Assembly (NCBI GenBank): GCA_022447485.1
Contig: JAKVCH010000178.1
Span: 1 to 6,547, forward strand
DNA: 6,547 nucleotides
Direction: 5' to 3'
From: Polyangiaceae bacterium
Lineage (GTDB): Bacteria > Myxococcota_A > Polyangia > Polyangiales > Polyangiaceae
Positions 1 through 6,295 of this stretch are shown in pieces; positions within the stretch are counted from its first letter, which is position 1; the number at the start of each line of letters is the position of its first letter. A model generated the notes under the pieces. The model ran no database searches and had not been told where the DNA came from. It saw nothing but the letters and a program-made list of their open reading frames with translations. The position numbers were made by a program, and so were the translations under genes.

Positions 1-641
1 ACCGCTCGGGGCTCTCTTTCACCTCCAGGCGCTGATGGGGCAGAGAGAGCTACGGACGCGCCCAGGTCCAATTGATAGACTAAATGCTCTTTAGGCTTAA
101 GGGTGACTTCTTCGCGACGAACCTGGAGGCCATCGTTGATGATGACAATCTCCACCCTACCAGGGTCGTAGGGAAGATCTAAGCCAAAGCTACCTCGCTC
201 CATATCTCGACCATCAACAGTAACCCGTGCCGCCTGAGGCCATTCTGCTGGAAGCAGCAATTTGATTGTTGGAACAAGAGGATAAAGTCTCTCTGCTTGA
301 TCAGCAGCAAAAGAAGAACGAGGATCGCTTGCGGCAACGCGATCGGTTACCTCAACATAGCTCTCCCATGCTGACGCCAATTGACCCAATTTTTCATAGC
401 AACGACCCAAGTTGAGGGCAGCACCAGCTGTTGGCTCGATTCGATGGCTTTCAGCAAAACGATCACAGGCGGCCTGCCAGTCACCTCGGGCAGCCGCACT
501 CTTCCCGGACTGAAAAAGAGCTTCTGCTACCGCTTGCCCATGAGCTTCGTCTCCCCAATGAGACTCAATGAGGAGGGTACTCGGCGCCAATAAAGCAGCG
601 ATGAACCACAATTGCTTCATTCTAAGATATTTCTTGCTCAT
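1..641 (-). CDS. Exported TPR protein with PEGA-like domain (C-terminus beyond window)
   Basis: I read 213 codons of an open frame with no stop before the window edge, so the C-terminus is missing. Residues 1-10 are basic (MSKKYLRMKQ) and are followed by a hydrophobic stretch at about 11-25, then a short polar region ending in AHGQA. This is a plausible signal peptide, with no lipobox cysteine, so a periplasmic location is expected. Residues about 38-98 form TPR-like helices (GDWQAACDRFAESHRIEPTA, then AALNLGRCYEKLGQLASAW). Residues about 124-194 are beta-rich and resemble a PEGA domain (VTVDGRDM, then GRVEIVIINDG). The start at 641 lies 4 nt after the kinase stop, which implies co-transcription and perhaps coupled translation. 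An in-frame ATG at 618-620 is an alternative start that would shorten the basic region; neither has a strong Shine-Dalgarno. The family function is generally unknown. A role as periplasmic partner of the kinase is inference from position. Confidence 0.88.
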   Translation of the reverse strand, partial: MSKKYLRMKQLWFIAALLAPSTLLIESHWGDEAHGQAVAEALFQSGKSAAARGDWQAACDRFAESHRIEPTAGAALNLGRCYEKLGQLASAWESYVEVTDRVAASDPRSSFAADQAERLYPLVPTIKLLLPAEWPQAARVTVDGRDMERGSFGLDLPYDPGRVEIVIINDGLQVRREEVTLKPKEHLVYQLDLGASVALSAPSAPGGEREPRA

Positions 642-645
642 CACT

Positions 646-2205
646 TTAGTGGCGCTGATCAAATAAGTCGTTCATGGAAGGTTCGTCGGAAGGTTCGTCG
701 GAAGGTGTCGCTGGCGGCGGAGGAGGAGGAGGTAGTGGGACAGATTGAGAAGATTGGCCTGCGGAAGATTTTTCCTTCAGAGCAGAGGACGAAGGAGCCG
801 TCGCAAATCCGCCGGAAGGATTCTTTGGTCGCAACAACTCACCCTGGTTGCTTTTCGCCGAAGTATCCACTGCTGCGGGGGCAGCCGAGGGTTCTTTCAA
901 AGTCTCTTTGCTGGACGTTGATTTCAAACGAACAGCACTCTTCGAGGCTGGTTCTTGTTTCTTGTCGCTAGCACTCAACTCTTCGCTGACCGGTAGCTTT
1001 TGCTCTCGATCCAGAACAGTCGATGGCTCTAACTGCGGTTCTTCTTCATTCTCCTCACGCTCGCCAGCCGGTGCAGCACCGATTGAAGGCTGAGCCGCAC
1101 GTACAAGCCTCTGAGCATCTTCTGCCTGGGTTGGCTGAGCCTCTCGACTGGATTGGCTGGAGTACGCTGAAAAGAAAATTAATACAGAGGCAACAACAGC
1201 GACAATGGCGACACTAAAAACGAACCGCAATTGAGGCGTACCCCAGGTTCGACTCTCAGGGAGCTGGGGTTCCTCGTAGAGCAGCGGGAGTTCAGAACGC
1301 GGAGGAATATCCGAGGGAGTATCGTGAGGGGCCGGGAGCAATGGTAAGATTCTCTCGATCGCGGCATGCATCGCTCGAGAGCTTTGAAAACGCTCATCGG
1401 GCTCATAGGACAGAGCCGTATCAACTAATTCAACAAGCTCCCGTGGAACCTCGGAAAGGCAACTGCTCAGAGACGGAGCCGTTGCCGAGATAGCTAATGC
1501 AAGTTGCTCACTCGATGACTCACTCTCGTGAACATGCCGACCACTTAATAGAGAGAATAAGGTCGCTCCTACAGAGTAAATATCTGTTCTCTCATCTACG
1601 TCATCCCACCGCGCACGAGCTTGTTCTGGTGCACAAAATGCCGGCGTTCCCATAAAGGAACCAAATTGAGTACCACCATGCTCATCGCCTTGATTCATGC
1701 GAGCAATCCCAAAGTCAAGGATCTTCACCATCCCCGAAGTCGTCAGGAATATATTATCTGGCTTAATATCTCGATGGACAATGCCTTGGTCGTGAGCACT
1801 AGCGACAACATCTAATATTTTCTGAGTCAGGAGCAACGCATCACGGTTCTCAAGAACTCCGCCTTTTCGGTTCACTCGTTGCTCTAATGTTTCACCAACA
1901 AGAAGCTCCATCACCAGAAAAGCGGTACCGTCTTCCCCCATATAGTCATCAAGAACACGGACCGCTCCGTCATGACGAATCGTATTGGCGAGATAACCCT
2001 CCCGCAAAAACCGCCGCCTGGTATTTTCATCTAAAGACCACTGAGGGTGTAACAGCTTAATCGCGACGCGATTACGATTCCGATGGGTGGCTTCGTAAAC
2101 GGCCGCCATTCCCCCAACACCGATCACTCGATCGAGATGCCACTTATTACAAAGAGTTGTACCAACCCGGGCTTCGGCTTTTTCTATGACGGCCTGTGAA
2201 AGCAT
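646..2205 (-). CDS. Transmembrane Hanks-type Ser/Thr protein kinase
   Basis: The 519-residue protein carries a complete eukaryotic-like kinase domain at about 22-290: glycine loop GVGGMAAVY (29-37), VAIK lysine K50, helix-C glutamate near E69, catalytic loop HRDIKPDN with D146 and N151, DFG at 164-166, GTPAF then APE at 186-194, and the F-helix aspartate in TDIYSVG (208). All catalytic residues are present, so it should be an active ATP-dependent kinase. Residues about 327-348 (RFVFSVAIVAVVASVLIFF) form a single membrane span. The remaining 170 or so residues are rich in Ser, Ala, Glu, Lys and Pro, with a proline run and SDEPSDEPS near the end. They contain no PASTA, WD40 or TPR domain that I recognise and should lie in the periplasm. 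The ATG start has a purine-rich GGGGGAG about 12 nt upstream, a rather long spacing. It sits between a Nudix gene (53 nt upstream) and the TPR/PEGA-like gene (4 nt downstream). Substrates cannot be inferred. Confidence 0.97.
   Translation of the reverse strand: MLSQAVIEKAEARVGTTLCNKWHLDRVIGVGGMAAVYEATHRNRNRVAIKLLHPQWSLDENTRRRFLREGYLANTIRHDGAVRVLDDYMGEDGTAFLVMELLVGETLEQRVNRKGGVLENRDALLLTQKILDVVASAHDQGIVHRDIKPDNIFLTTSGMVKILDFGIARMNQGDEHGGTQFGSFMGTPAFCAPEQARARWDDVDERTDIYSVGATLFSLLSGRHVHESESSSEQLALAISATAPSLSSCLSEVPRELVELVDTALSYEPDERFQSSRAMHAAIERILPLLPAPHDTPSDIPPRSELPLLYEEPQLPESRTWGTPQLRFVFSVAIVAVVASVLIFFSAYSSQSSREAQPTQAEDAQRLVRAAQPSIGAAPAGEREENEEEPQLEPSTVLDREQKLPVSEELSASDKKQEPASKSAVRLKSTSSKETLKEPSAAPAAVDTSAKSNQGELLRPKNPSGGFATAPSSSALKEKSSAGQSSQSVPLPPPPPPPATPSDEPSDEPSMNDLFDQRH
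676..711. repeat. 12-bp tandem repeat in the kinase tail
   Basis: Two exact copies of GGAAGGTTCGTC (676-687, 688-699) and a third copy that diverges in its last bases (GGAAGGTGTCGC, 700-711). On the minus strand they encode the SDEP-SDEP-S segment near the kinase C-terminus. The unit is a multiple of three, so copy-number change keeps the frame. It is followed on the plus strand by a CGG/AGG triplet run (712-732) that encodes the proline stretch. Confidence 0.85.
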
Positions 2206-2258
2206 GAATGATGAATTCTCCCCCGACAGCTGCCCGCCGGCGGCGAGACTCTAGCCTC

Positions 2259-2873
2259 CTAGGAGGATGGTTTGAAGAGGCGTCGTGCAAGCTGACAAAC
2301 ACTTTGGTCAGTTCCCAGGCCATGAGCGATCTCTGGAGGGTTCTGGCACAATAAATCTAGAGAAAAAAACCTAGAATCCTTGACACCATCGCCGGCGCGC
2401 ACCTCCCACGACTTCGCGAGAAATAACACCCTCAAGTCAAAGTGTAAGTGAGTAGGCTCAGAGCCAATTGCGGGAATCTGGTGAATGTCGATATCAAATA
2501 GAGGTTGCAAGACCTCTACCTGCTCAAGCCCAGTTTCCTCATGAAGCTCTCGGCGAGCTGCTGCAACAAGGCCGGTATCACTCAACTCCAAATGACCGCC
2601 AGGCTGAAGCCACATGCCGAGCTTATTGTGCTCGATCAATAAGAGAGAATTTCTGTCGGGAGCTAAAACAACGGCACTCGCCGTAAAGTGCCCGGGGTGA
2701 AATTCCTGACGCGTCAGGAAGCGACCTGGTGACACTATCGCCTCAGGATCGCCTGGAACGAATAGCTCCTGGACACGTCGAACTTTCTCTTTCGGTAAGA
2801 ACGAACGGTGGAGCCCAATTTGAGTGTGAATATCCTTCGCCAGCGAATCAGAATAGAGATGCGTCTCAGACAT
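2259..2873 (-). CDS. Nudix hydrolase, substrate unknown
   Basis: A 204-residue protein with a Nudix domain at about 62-175. The box begins PGGHLE (91-96) and ends RELHEETGL (108-116); R108, E109, E112, E113 and G115 match the metal-binding REuxEExGu core. The stretch between the second Gly and the Arg is one residue longer than the classical spacing, a variant also seen in other Nudix proteins. Nudix enzymes cleave nucleoside diphosphates linked to another moiety, using Mg2+. Nothing here identifies the substrate. WLQPGGHLE and the THLHFDLRVLF strand further on suggest a general NTP/NDP-sugar type clade rather than a mutation-avoidance enzyme, but this is weak. The N-terminal 60 residues are mainly helical and outside the box. 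The start is the only ATG/GTG/TTG before an upstream in-frame stop; no Shine-Dalgarno is visible, and the mRNA may be close to leaderless. It is the first gene of the leftward unit and is divergent from rsgA. Confidence 0.94.
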   Translation of the reverse strand: MSETHLYSDSLAKDIHTQIGLHRSFLPKEKVRRVQELFVPGDPEAIVSPGRFLTRQEFHPGHFTASAVVLAPDRNSLLLIEHNKLGMWLQPGGHLELSDTGLVAAARRELHEETGLEQVEVLQPLFDIDIHQIPAIGSEPTHLHFDLRVLFLAKSWEVRAGDGVKDSRFFSLDLLCQNPPEIAHGLGTDQSVCQLARRLFKPSS

Positions 2874-3044
2874 GGGAATTGATTGATCGTTGCTCGAGTG
2901 ACTCTAGAGAGGAAAAGAAAGTAGATACCGTTGCCGAAAGGCTTTCCCGGGGGCTACTTCTCTCCGTCCAGTTATTTGCTCTCTCTTGAAAGAAACGCAA
3001 GCCCTGCGATTGCATAAAGTAACTGTCTCAGTCAGCATCACCGG
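2874..3044. promoter_or_regulatory. Divergent intergenic region between Nudix gene and rsgA
   Basis: These 171 bp separate two divergently transcribed genes, so promoters for both directions are expected here. I could not find a convincing -35/-10 pair in either direction. On the plus strand TTGAAA (about 2987-2992) could be a -35 element, but no good -10 lies 16-18 bp after it. A small hairpin CGCA-AGCCC-TGCG is present near 2998-3010. The call rests on gene orientation, not on promoter motifs. Confidence 0.4.
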
Positions 3045-3052
3045 GTGACGCT
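3034..3052. promoter_or_regulatory. Imperfect dyad over the rsgA start codon
   Basis: AGCATCACCGGGTGACGCT is symmetric around G3043, with TCACC/GGTGA and AGC/GCT arms and one mismatched pair between them. The GTG start (3045-3047) lies in the right arm. It may be a small operator or, in mRNA, a short hairpin that hides the start codon. Dyads this short occur by chance, so confidence is low. Confidence 0.25.
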
Positions 3053-4226
3053 CTCACGAAATGACCTGGGTTGGTCTGAATACTTCGAGGCACAGCTTGA
3101 CGAACTCGATGATGCTCTGATTCCAGCACGAATCATCGGGCAACACCGAAGAGAATGGGATCTCGGGGGCTTGGACGGTGTCGAAAGGGCTGTTCTCGCA
3201 GGACGACGCTGGGATCCTGAAAAGGAAGCTGCCCCCGACGAGGCCCAACCAACGGTTGGTGATTGGGTTGCAGTCAGACTTCCTCAAGATCACGGGACCC
3301 GCTCACCTACCGCGGCGCCTCTTCAGCATGCTCAGGCAAAGCCAACGGGACCACCGGTGATCGAGCATGTGTTCCGAAGGCGGACATTCCTCCAACGGTC
3401 CTCGATGGCGCGGCGCGGGCAAAGGCAAACTATTGTCGCGAATGTTGATACTGTGTTTATCGTCGCTGCTTTTGCCCGAGAAGATTCTCATGAGTCAGTC
3501 GCGAAAAGAAGCATCCACCCACGCCGTCTGGAGCGCTACGTAACGGCAGTTCGCAATGGCGGAGCTCAGCCAGTGATTGTTTTGAATAAATCCGATCTGG
3601 CGCCAGATTGCGAAAAAACCGCAGCGGCATTGAGAGAGCGACTGAAAAATATCAAAGTTTTGACAGTCAGTGCTACCAGCCATCACGCCATGGATGAGTT
3701 GGTTGCAACCGTTCGCCCGCAAAGCACCATCGGGCTAGTTGGTCTCTCAGGAGTCGGAAAATCAACCATCGTGAATGCTCTTCTAGGCAGTGATGTGCAA
3801 AAAACATCTGCAACCCGAGAATCAGATGCTCGAGGACGGCACACAACGACTCATCGTGAGCTTTTCAGCACGCCATCTGGGCTATTGTTGATTGACACGC
3901 CGGGAATGCGCGAATTCGCCTTGGCAGACGTGACTCCCGAAGACTTGCTCGCATTTGAAGATATTGCCGAGCAAGCTCAACATTGTAAGTTTAGAAATTG
4001 TAGGCACCAAAACGAGCCCGGTTGCGCTGTACAAGCCGCCGTCCTCCAGGGGCTCTTTTCCGAAGACCGTGTAGAAAACTATCGCCACCTATTGGACGAG
4101 CTGGAAAAGAAAGCGAAAGCCGAGCCCAGAAAGCGCACTCAAGGCGCCGCAAAAAAGAGCTGGAACCGCAAGAATCGGAGCGCCCGCGCCCATCAGCGCG
4201 GCGGGGGTGATGAAGAAGACTGGTAA
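3045..4226 (+). CDS. rsgA: Ribosome small subunit-dependent GTPase RsgA
   Basis: RsgA (YjeQ/CpgA) is a cytoplasmic GTPase that binds the 30S subunit and checks late maturation of the decoding centre. The 393-residue protein shows the diagnostic circularly permuted motif order: G4 NKSD (181-184), then G5-like VSA (208-210), then the P-loop GLSGVGKST (233-241), then the G2 region GRHTTTH (264-270), then G3 DTPG (284-287). The N-terminal 130 or so residues are the OB-fold (VGDWVAVRLP at 71-80) and contain a Pro/Ala/Gln-rich insertion at about 82-104. The C-terminal zinc site is C314, C319, H321, C327 (CKFRNCRHQNEPGC). The tail after 355 is highly basic, as expected for RNA contact. It is longer than the roughly 300-350 residues of the Bacillus and E. 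coli proteins, mainly through the insertion and the tail. The start is GTG; no other in-frame start exists before an upstream stop, and the Shine-Dalgarno is poor. Confidence 0.97.
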   Translation: MTLSRNDLGWSEYFEAQLDELDDALIPARIIGQHRREWDLGGLDGVERAVLAGRRWDPEKEAAPDEAQPTVGDWVAVRLPQDHGTRSPTAAPLQHAQAKPTGPPVIEHVFRRRTFLQRSSMARRGQRQTIVANVDTVFIVAAFAREDSHESVAKRSIHPRRLERYVTAVRNGGAQPVIVLNKSDLAPDCEKTAAALRERLKNIKVLTVSATSHHAMDELVATVRPQSTIGLVGLSGVGKSTIVNALLGSDVQKTSATRESDARGRHTTTHRELFSTPSGLLLIDTPGMREFALADVTPEDLLAFEDIAEQAQHCKFRNCRHQNEPGCAVQAAVLQGLFSEDRVENYRHLLDELEKKAKAEPRKRTQGAAKKSWNRKNRSARAHQRGGGDEEDW

Positions 4227-4252
4227 ACCTATTACAGTTTCACTTGAACGAG

Positions 4253-4280
4253 TGGCAAGTTGACCCCTTGGACCTTGCCA
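4253..4280. repeat. Inverted repeat downstream of rsgA
   Basis: TGGCAAG (4253-4259) and CTTGCCA (4274-4280) are perfect 7-bp arms around a 14-nt loop, starting 27 nt after the rsgA stop. There is no T-run after it, so it is not a typical intrinsic terminator. It could act as an mRNA 3'-end stem. Confidence 0.4.
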
Positions 4281-4296
4281 AACAACCCGACGCAAA

Positions 4297-4324
4297 TGCG
4301 CAGGGAAAAAGCGTACGTTTTTTT
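4297..4324 (+). terminator. Weak intrinsic terminator candidate after rsgA
   Basis: TGCGC (4297-4301) pairs with GCGTA (4311-4315), allowing one G-U pair, around a 9-nt A-rich loop. Two bases later a run of seven T follows (4318-4324). The stem is short, but the U-tract and the position, about 70 nt after the rsgA stop and 115 nt before the next start, fit a rho-independent terminator. Confidence 0.38.
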
Positions 4325-4429
4325 GCTCTTGAGGGAAAAGACGGTCCATCGACTGAACAAAGTGAGCCAGTGCTCTCAAGCTAGGCTGAATAGGTCCGTT
4401 TTATTTTGGTGAACGGGAGCCTTTCTCGT

Positions 4430-4434
4430 GAGGA
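4430..4434 (+). promoter_or_regulatory. Ribosome binding site that sets the regulator start
   Basis: GAGGA lies just ahead of the ATG at 4439 (five bases after GAGG) and 11 bases ahead of a second in-frame ATG at 4445. This favours 4439 (or 4445) over the farther upstream in-frame TTG at 4406 and GTG at 4409, which have no such site. Confidence 0.65.
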
Positions 4435-4438
4435 AAAA

Positions 4439-5200
4439 ATGAAAATGGGACAGAAAGCACTTTTTCTGGGCATCGACGACGAAACCTTTCGTTCGCTGCA
4501 AAATAGCTTGCATCAAGAGCCTTACGGGCTGCTTGCTGCCCAAGATCTAGGACAGGCCTGGGATGCACTGCAGCAAAGCTGTCCCGACGTCGTGCTCGCT
4601 CTTGAAGACAATTCATCAGGCTCAGGAGTCTCGTTCTTAAGCGAGGTGCAAAAGAAATATCCCCACTGCGTGCGGCTGCTCATCACTGATGGCTCCCAGG
4701 TGGAGCCGCTGATCAAGGCAGTCAACGAAGCCCAGGTCTTTCGCATATTAAAACAGCCACTGAATGCGGCACCTCTCGCCAAAATACTTCGAGAGGCAAT
4801 GATGCTAGCGCGAGTCACGACCGCTCAAGAGGCCGTATGGAGCGCTGCACGTAAGCAAGAAGAAGCCATTCGTCACTTGCAAGAGCCCGATAGCCTGGCG
4901 ACTGCCCAAACAGATCAGGTGATTCTTCAATCGCGCCATGCAGGAGCATCGACCCTCGACCTTGACTCATCAAACCGCATTGGCGAGCTCCCCGAAGAGA
5001 AGGCAAAGCGCCTCAGCAGTCGGGAATTAGAAATTGTCCAAGCTCTCTCTTCTGGGCAAAGAGTCAAAGACATTGCTCAAGAGCTCATCATCAGCACCCA
5101 TACGGTCCGCAACCACCTCAAAGCTATCTACCGCAAACTCAATGTTCGCTCTCAATTCGAGCTGATCAGCCTGATGGCTCGCCACTCAAAAGACGCCTAG
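4439..5200 (+). CDS. LuxR-type regulator with a degenerate receiver domain
   Basis: From the ATG with the best ribosome binding site the protein has 253 residues. Residues 6-125 have a CheY-like receiver fold: acidic pair D13-D14 in FLGIDDE, PDVVL at 49-53, RLLITDG with the switch Thr T83, and the alpha4-beta5 region QVFRILKQPL (99-108). Aligned with ordinary receivers, the phospho-acceptor position is L55 (neighbours E56, D57) and the conserved lysine before proline is Q106. The domain therefore should not accept phosphate normally. Residues about 126-190 are a polar linker, partly helical. Residues 192-250 are a complete LuxR/GerE helix-turn-helix (LSSRELEIVQALSSG, VKDIAQELIISTHTVRNHL, IYRKLNVRS). 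It should bind DNA and regulate transcription. No histidine kinase gene is adjacent. Target genes are unknown; the dyads downstream are possible binding sites only by position. Confidence 0.92.
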   Translation: MKMGQKALFLGIDDETFRSLQNSLHQEPYGLLAAQDLGQAWDALQQSCPDVVLALEDNSSGSGVSFLSEVQKKYPHCVRLLITDGSQVEPLIKAVNEAQVFRILKQPLNAAPLAKILREAMMLARVTTAQEAVWSAARKQEEAIRHLQEPDSLATAQTDQVILQSRHAGASTLDLDSSNRIGELPEEKAKRLSSRELEIVQALSSGQRVKDIAQELIISTHTVRNHLKAIYRKLNVRSQFELISLMARHSKDA

Positions 5201-5231
5201 GACGGCCCAACCCGCAAGCTCTCGGGCTATG

Positions 5232-5247
5232 AGCGCTCCTTAGCGCT
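5232..5247. repeat. Small hairpin after the regulator gene
   Basis: Two copies of AGCGCT separated by CCTT form a perfect 6-bp stem with a 4-nt loop, 32 nt after the regulator stop. No T-run follows, so it is at most a weak transcript-end stem. Confidence 0.35.
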
Positions 5248-5286
5248 GCAGGGCTCTCGGCTGCGTTCATGCTCTTCATGGGTGTT

Positions 5287-5302
5287 TTATGACCTGTCAT
5301 AA
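5287..5302. promoter_or_regulatory. Operator-like palindrome TTATGAC-CT-GTCATAA
   Basis: Perfect 7-bp arms with a 2-bp centre, AT-rich at the ends, as in many dimeric-repressor sites. It is directly followed by a second dyad, ACGCTC-TT-GAGCGT (5304-5317). I do not recognise the site as that of a named regulator. Arms this short are expected a few times by chance in a window of this size, so the case rests on the two dyads being adjacent in noncoding DNA. Confidence 0.35.
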
Positions 5303-6202
5303 TACGCTCTTGAGCGTCCCGAGGGCAATGTCTTCCGGCCGAACCACGCCCAGCTTAGCGTCTATCGCCTGAGTCCTGTGCGGCCCTCAACGCGTGCAAA
5401 ATGCAAGCTCCGGAGAGCCAAGTTCGAGGCTACGAGCCTGATCCCGCTCAAGAACCCTGGCGGCGATTCTGAGAAAAGGAAAGCAGAGCATAGGGCTGAC
5501 TACGAGCAGGTCGACCAAGAGCAGCCCTTCATGAGGACCAGCTGACAGCCCCATTTTCGCTATTTGGCTAAAATTTCACGAAGGAATTGGCTCGCGCGCG
5601 CCTTCAGCCGCCCCTATCGGCCAAGCTCAACGAACTTCAACAATGCCTGTATCGAGGGAGATTCCCAAACGATTGACAATTAATTCGAGAAGATAGCGAG
5701 GAGGACATCACCAGTCCGCCTCTCAATCCAATCATCTGCGCAGAATCGAGAGCAATGCCCACCCCAGAGTACCCCAGTAACGCAGGGGCCCACCCTGGCA
5801 GAGCTGTAGAAATCGGAAACTTCCTAACACGTATTAAAACAGCTTCCTCAGAAGGCCCAGCCCTAAGAGCAAAGACAAGGATCTTACCCAGCCACCGAAA
5901 TCACCCTGCGGGGTAAATTGGTAGAACTCGACGAGTCGACTAGCTTTGCGCCCGCATCCGGTGTCTGCAGACGGGTATTCTCAGCCAAAACAACTCCAAC
6001 TGAGGAATCACTCAGTCGAATTTCTTCCCAGTCTTTGCCTGGAGCCACCAGCTTTGAGTAACGACCCAATCAAACAACACAACAACTGACTCACGACAAA
6101 GCTGCAAATAATTTGTAGGTTGATGATAGTCCAGGACATGATACAGACATCACGGTTGGCGAGTTCAAGTCTGCAAGCTAGTTCTCGTCGTGTTCAAGAC
6201 AC

Positions 6203-6227
6203 AATTGATGTGAATCTCACATCAATT
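6203..6227. promoter_or_regulatory. Strong inverted repeat upstream of the histone-like gene
   Basis: AATTGATGTGA (6203-6213) and TCACATCAATT (6217-6227) are perfect 11-bp arms around the 3-bp centre ATC. The dyad ends 68 bp before the ATG of the histone-like gene. The core TGTGA-TCACA recalls a CRP half-site pair, but the spacing is 3 bp rather than 6, so it is not a standard CRP site. No T-run follows, so a terminator is unlikely. It is flanked by direct copies of TTGGCGAG at 6156-6163 and 6241-6248. The likeliest role is an operator for a dimeric regulator; an mRNA leader hairpin is the alternative. Confidence 0.6.
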
Positions 6228-6284
6228 CAGTTCTCGCTGATTGGCGAGGTAGACCACAGGGAGTTCTCTCCCCAGCAGATCGAG

Positions 6285-6289
6285 AAAGG
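6285..6289 (+). promoter_or_regulatory. Ribosome binding site of the histone-like gene
   Basis: AAAGG, within GAGAAAGG, lies 6 nt before the ATG at 6296 and fixes this start against the overlapping frame that opens at 6120. Confidence 0.65.
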
Positions 6290-6295
6290 CCCATC

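Larger units (their letters stand above)
5201..6295. other. 1.1-kb stretch without a convincing gene
   Basis: All frames are broken by frequent stops. The longest frame here (minus, 6069-5884, TTG start, 61 residues) has no ribosome binding site and no recognisable motif. I saw no tRNA, and T-loop-like strings near 5424 and 6165 do not have pairing stems. The stretch holds short dyads at 5232-5247, 5287-5302 and 5304-5317, a 7-bp inverted repeat AGGGCTG/CAGCCCT (5492-5498, 5522-5528), a direct repeat ACCCCAG spaced 10 bp near 5761-5777, a -35-like TTGACA near 5675 without a matching -10, and the strong dyad at 6203-6227. It may be a long regulatory region, an unrecognised small RNA locus, or decayed coding sequence. 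Confidence 0.6.

Noticed and set aside
2234..2266. Palindromes CCGCCGGCGG (2234-2243) and CCTCCTAGGAGG (2255-2266) between the kinase and Nudix genes
   Set aside because: A perfect 12-bp palindrome is expected about once or twice per window of this size. Neither is followed by a T-run, and the second includes the Nudix stop codon, so I do not call a terminator or operator.
4089..4379. 96-residue minus-strand frame over the rsgA 3' end
   Set aside because: It lies mostly antisense to the well-supported rsgA basic tail and shows no domain. It also has no neighbouring gene on that strand.
5672..5705. TTGACAATTAATT resembling a strong -35 region, followed by AGGAGG
   Set aside because: No -10 element lies 16-18 bp downstream, and no start codon follows the AGGAGG at a usable distance.
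5884..6069. 61-residue frame on the minus strand with a TTG start
   Set aside because: It has no ribosome binding site and no recognisable motif, and an in-frame stop precedes the start directly. Its length is expected by chance in 1.1 kb of noncoding DNA.
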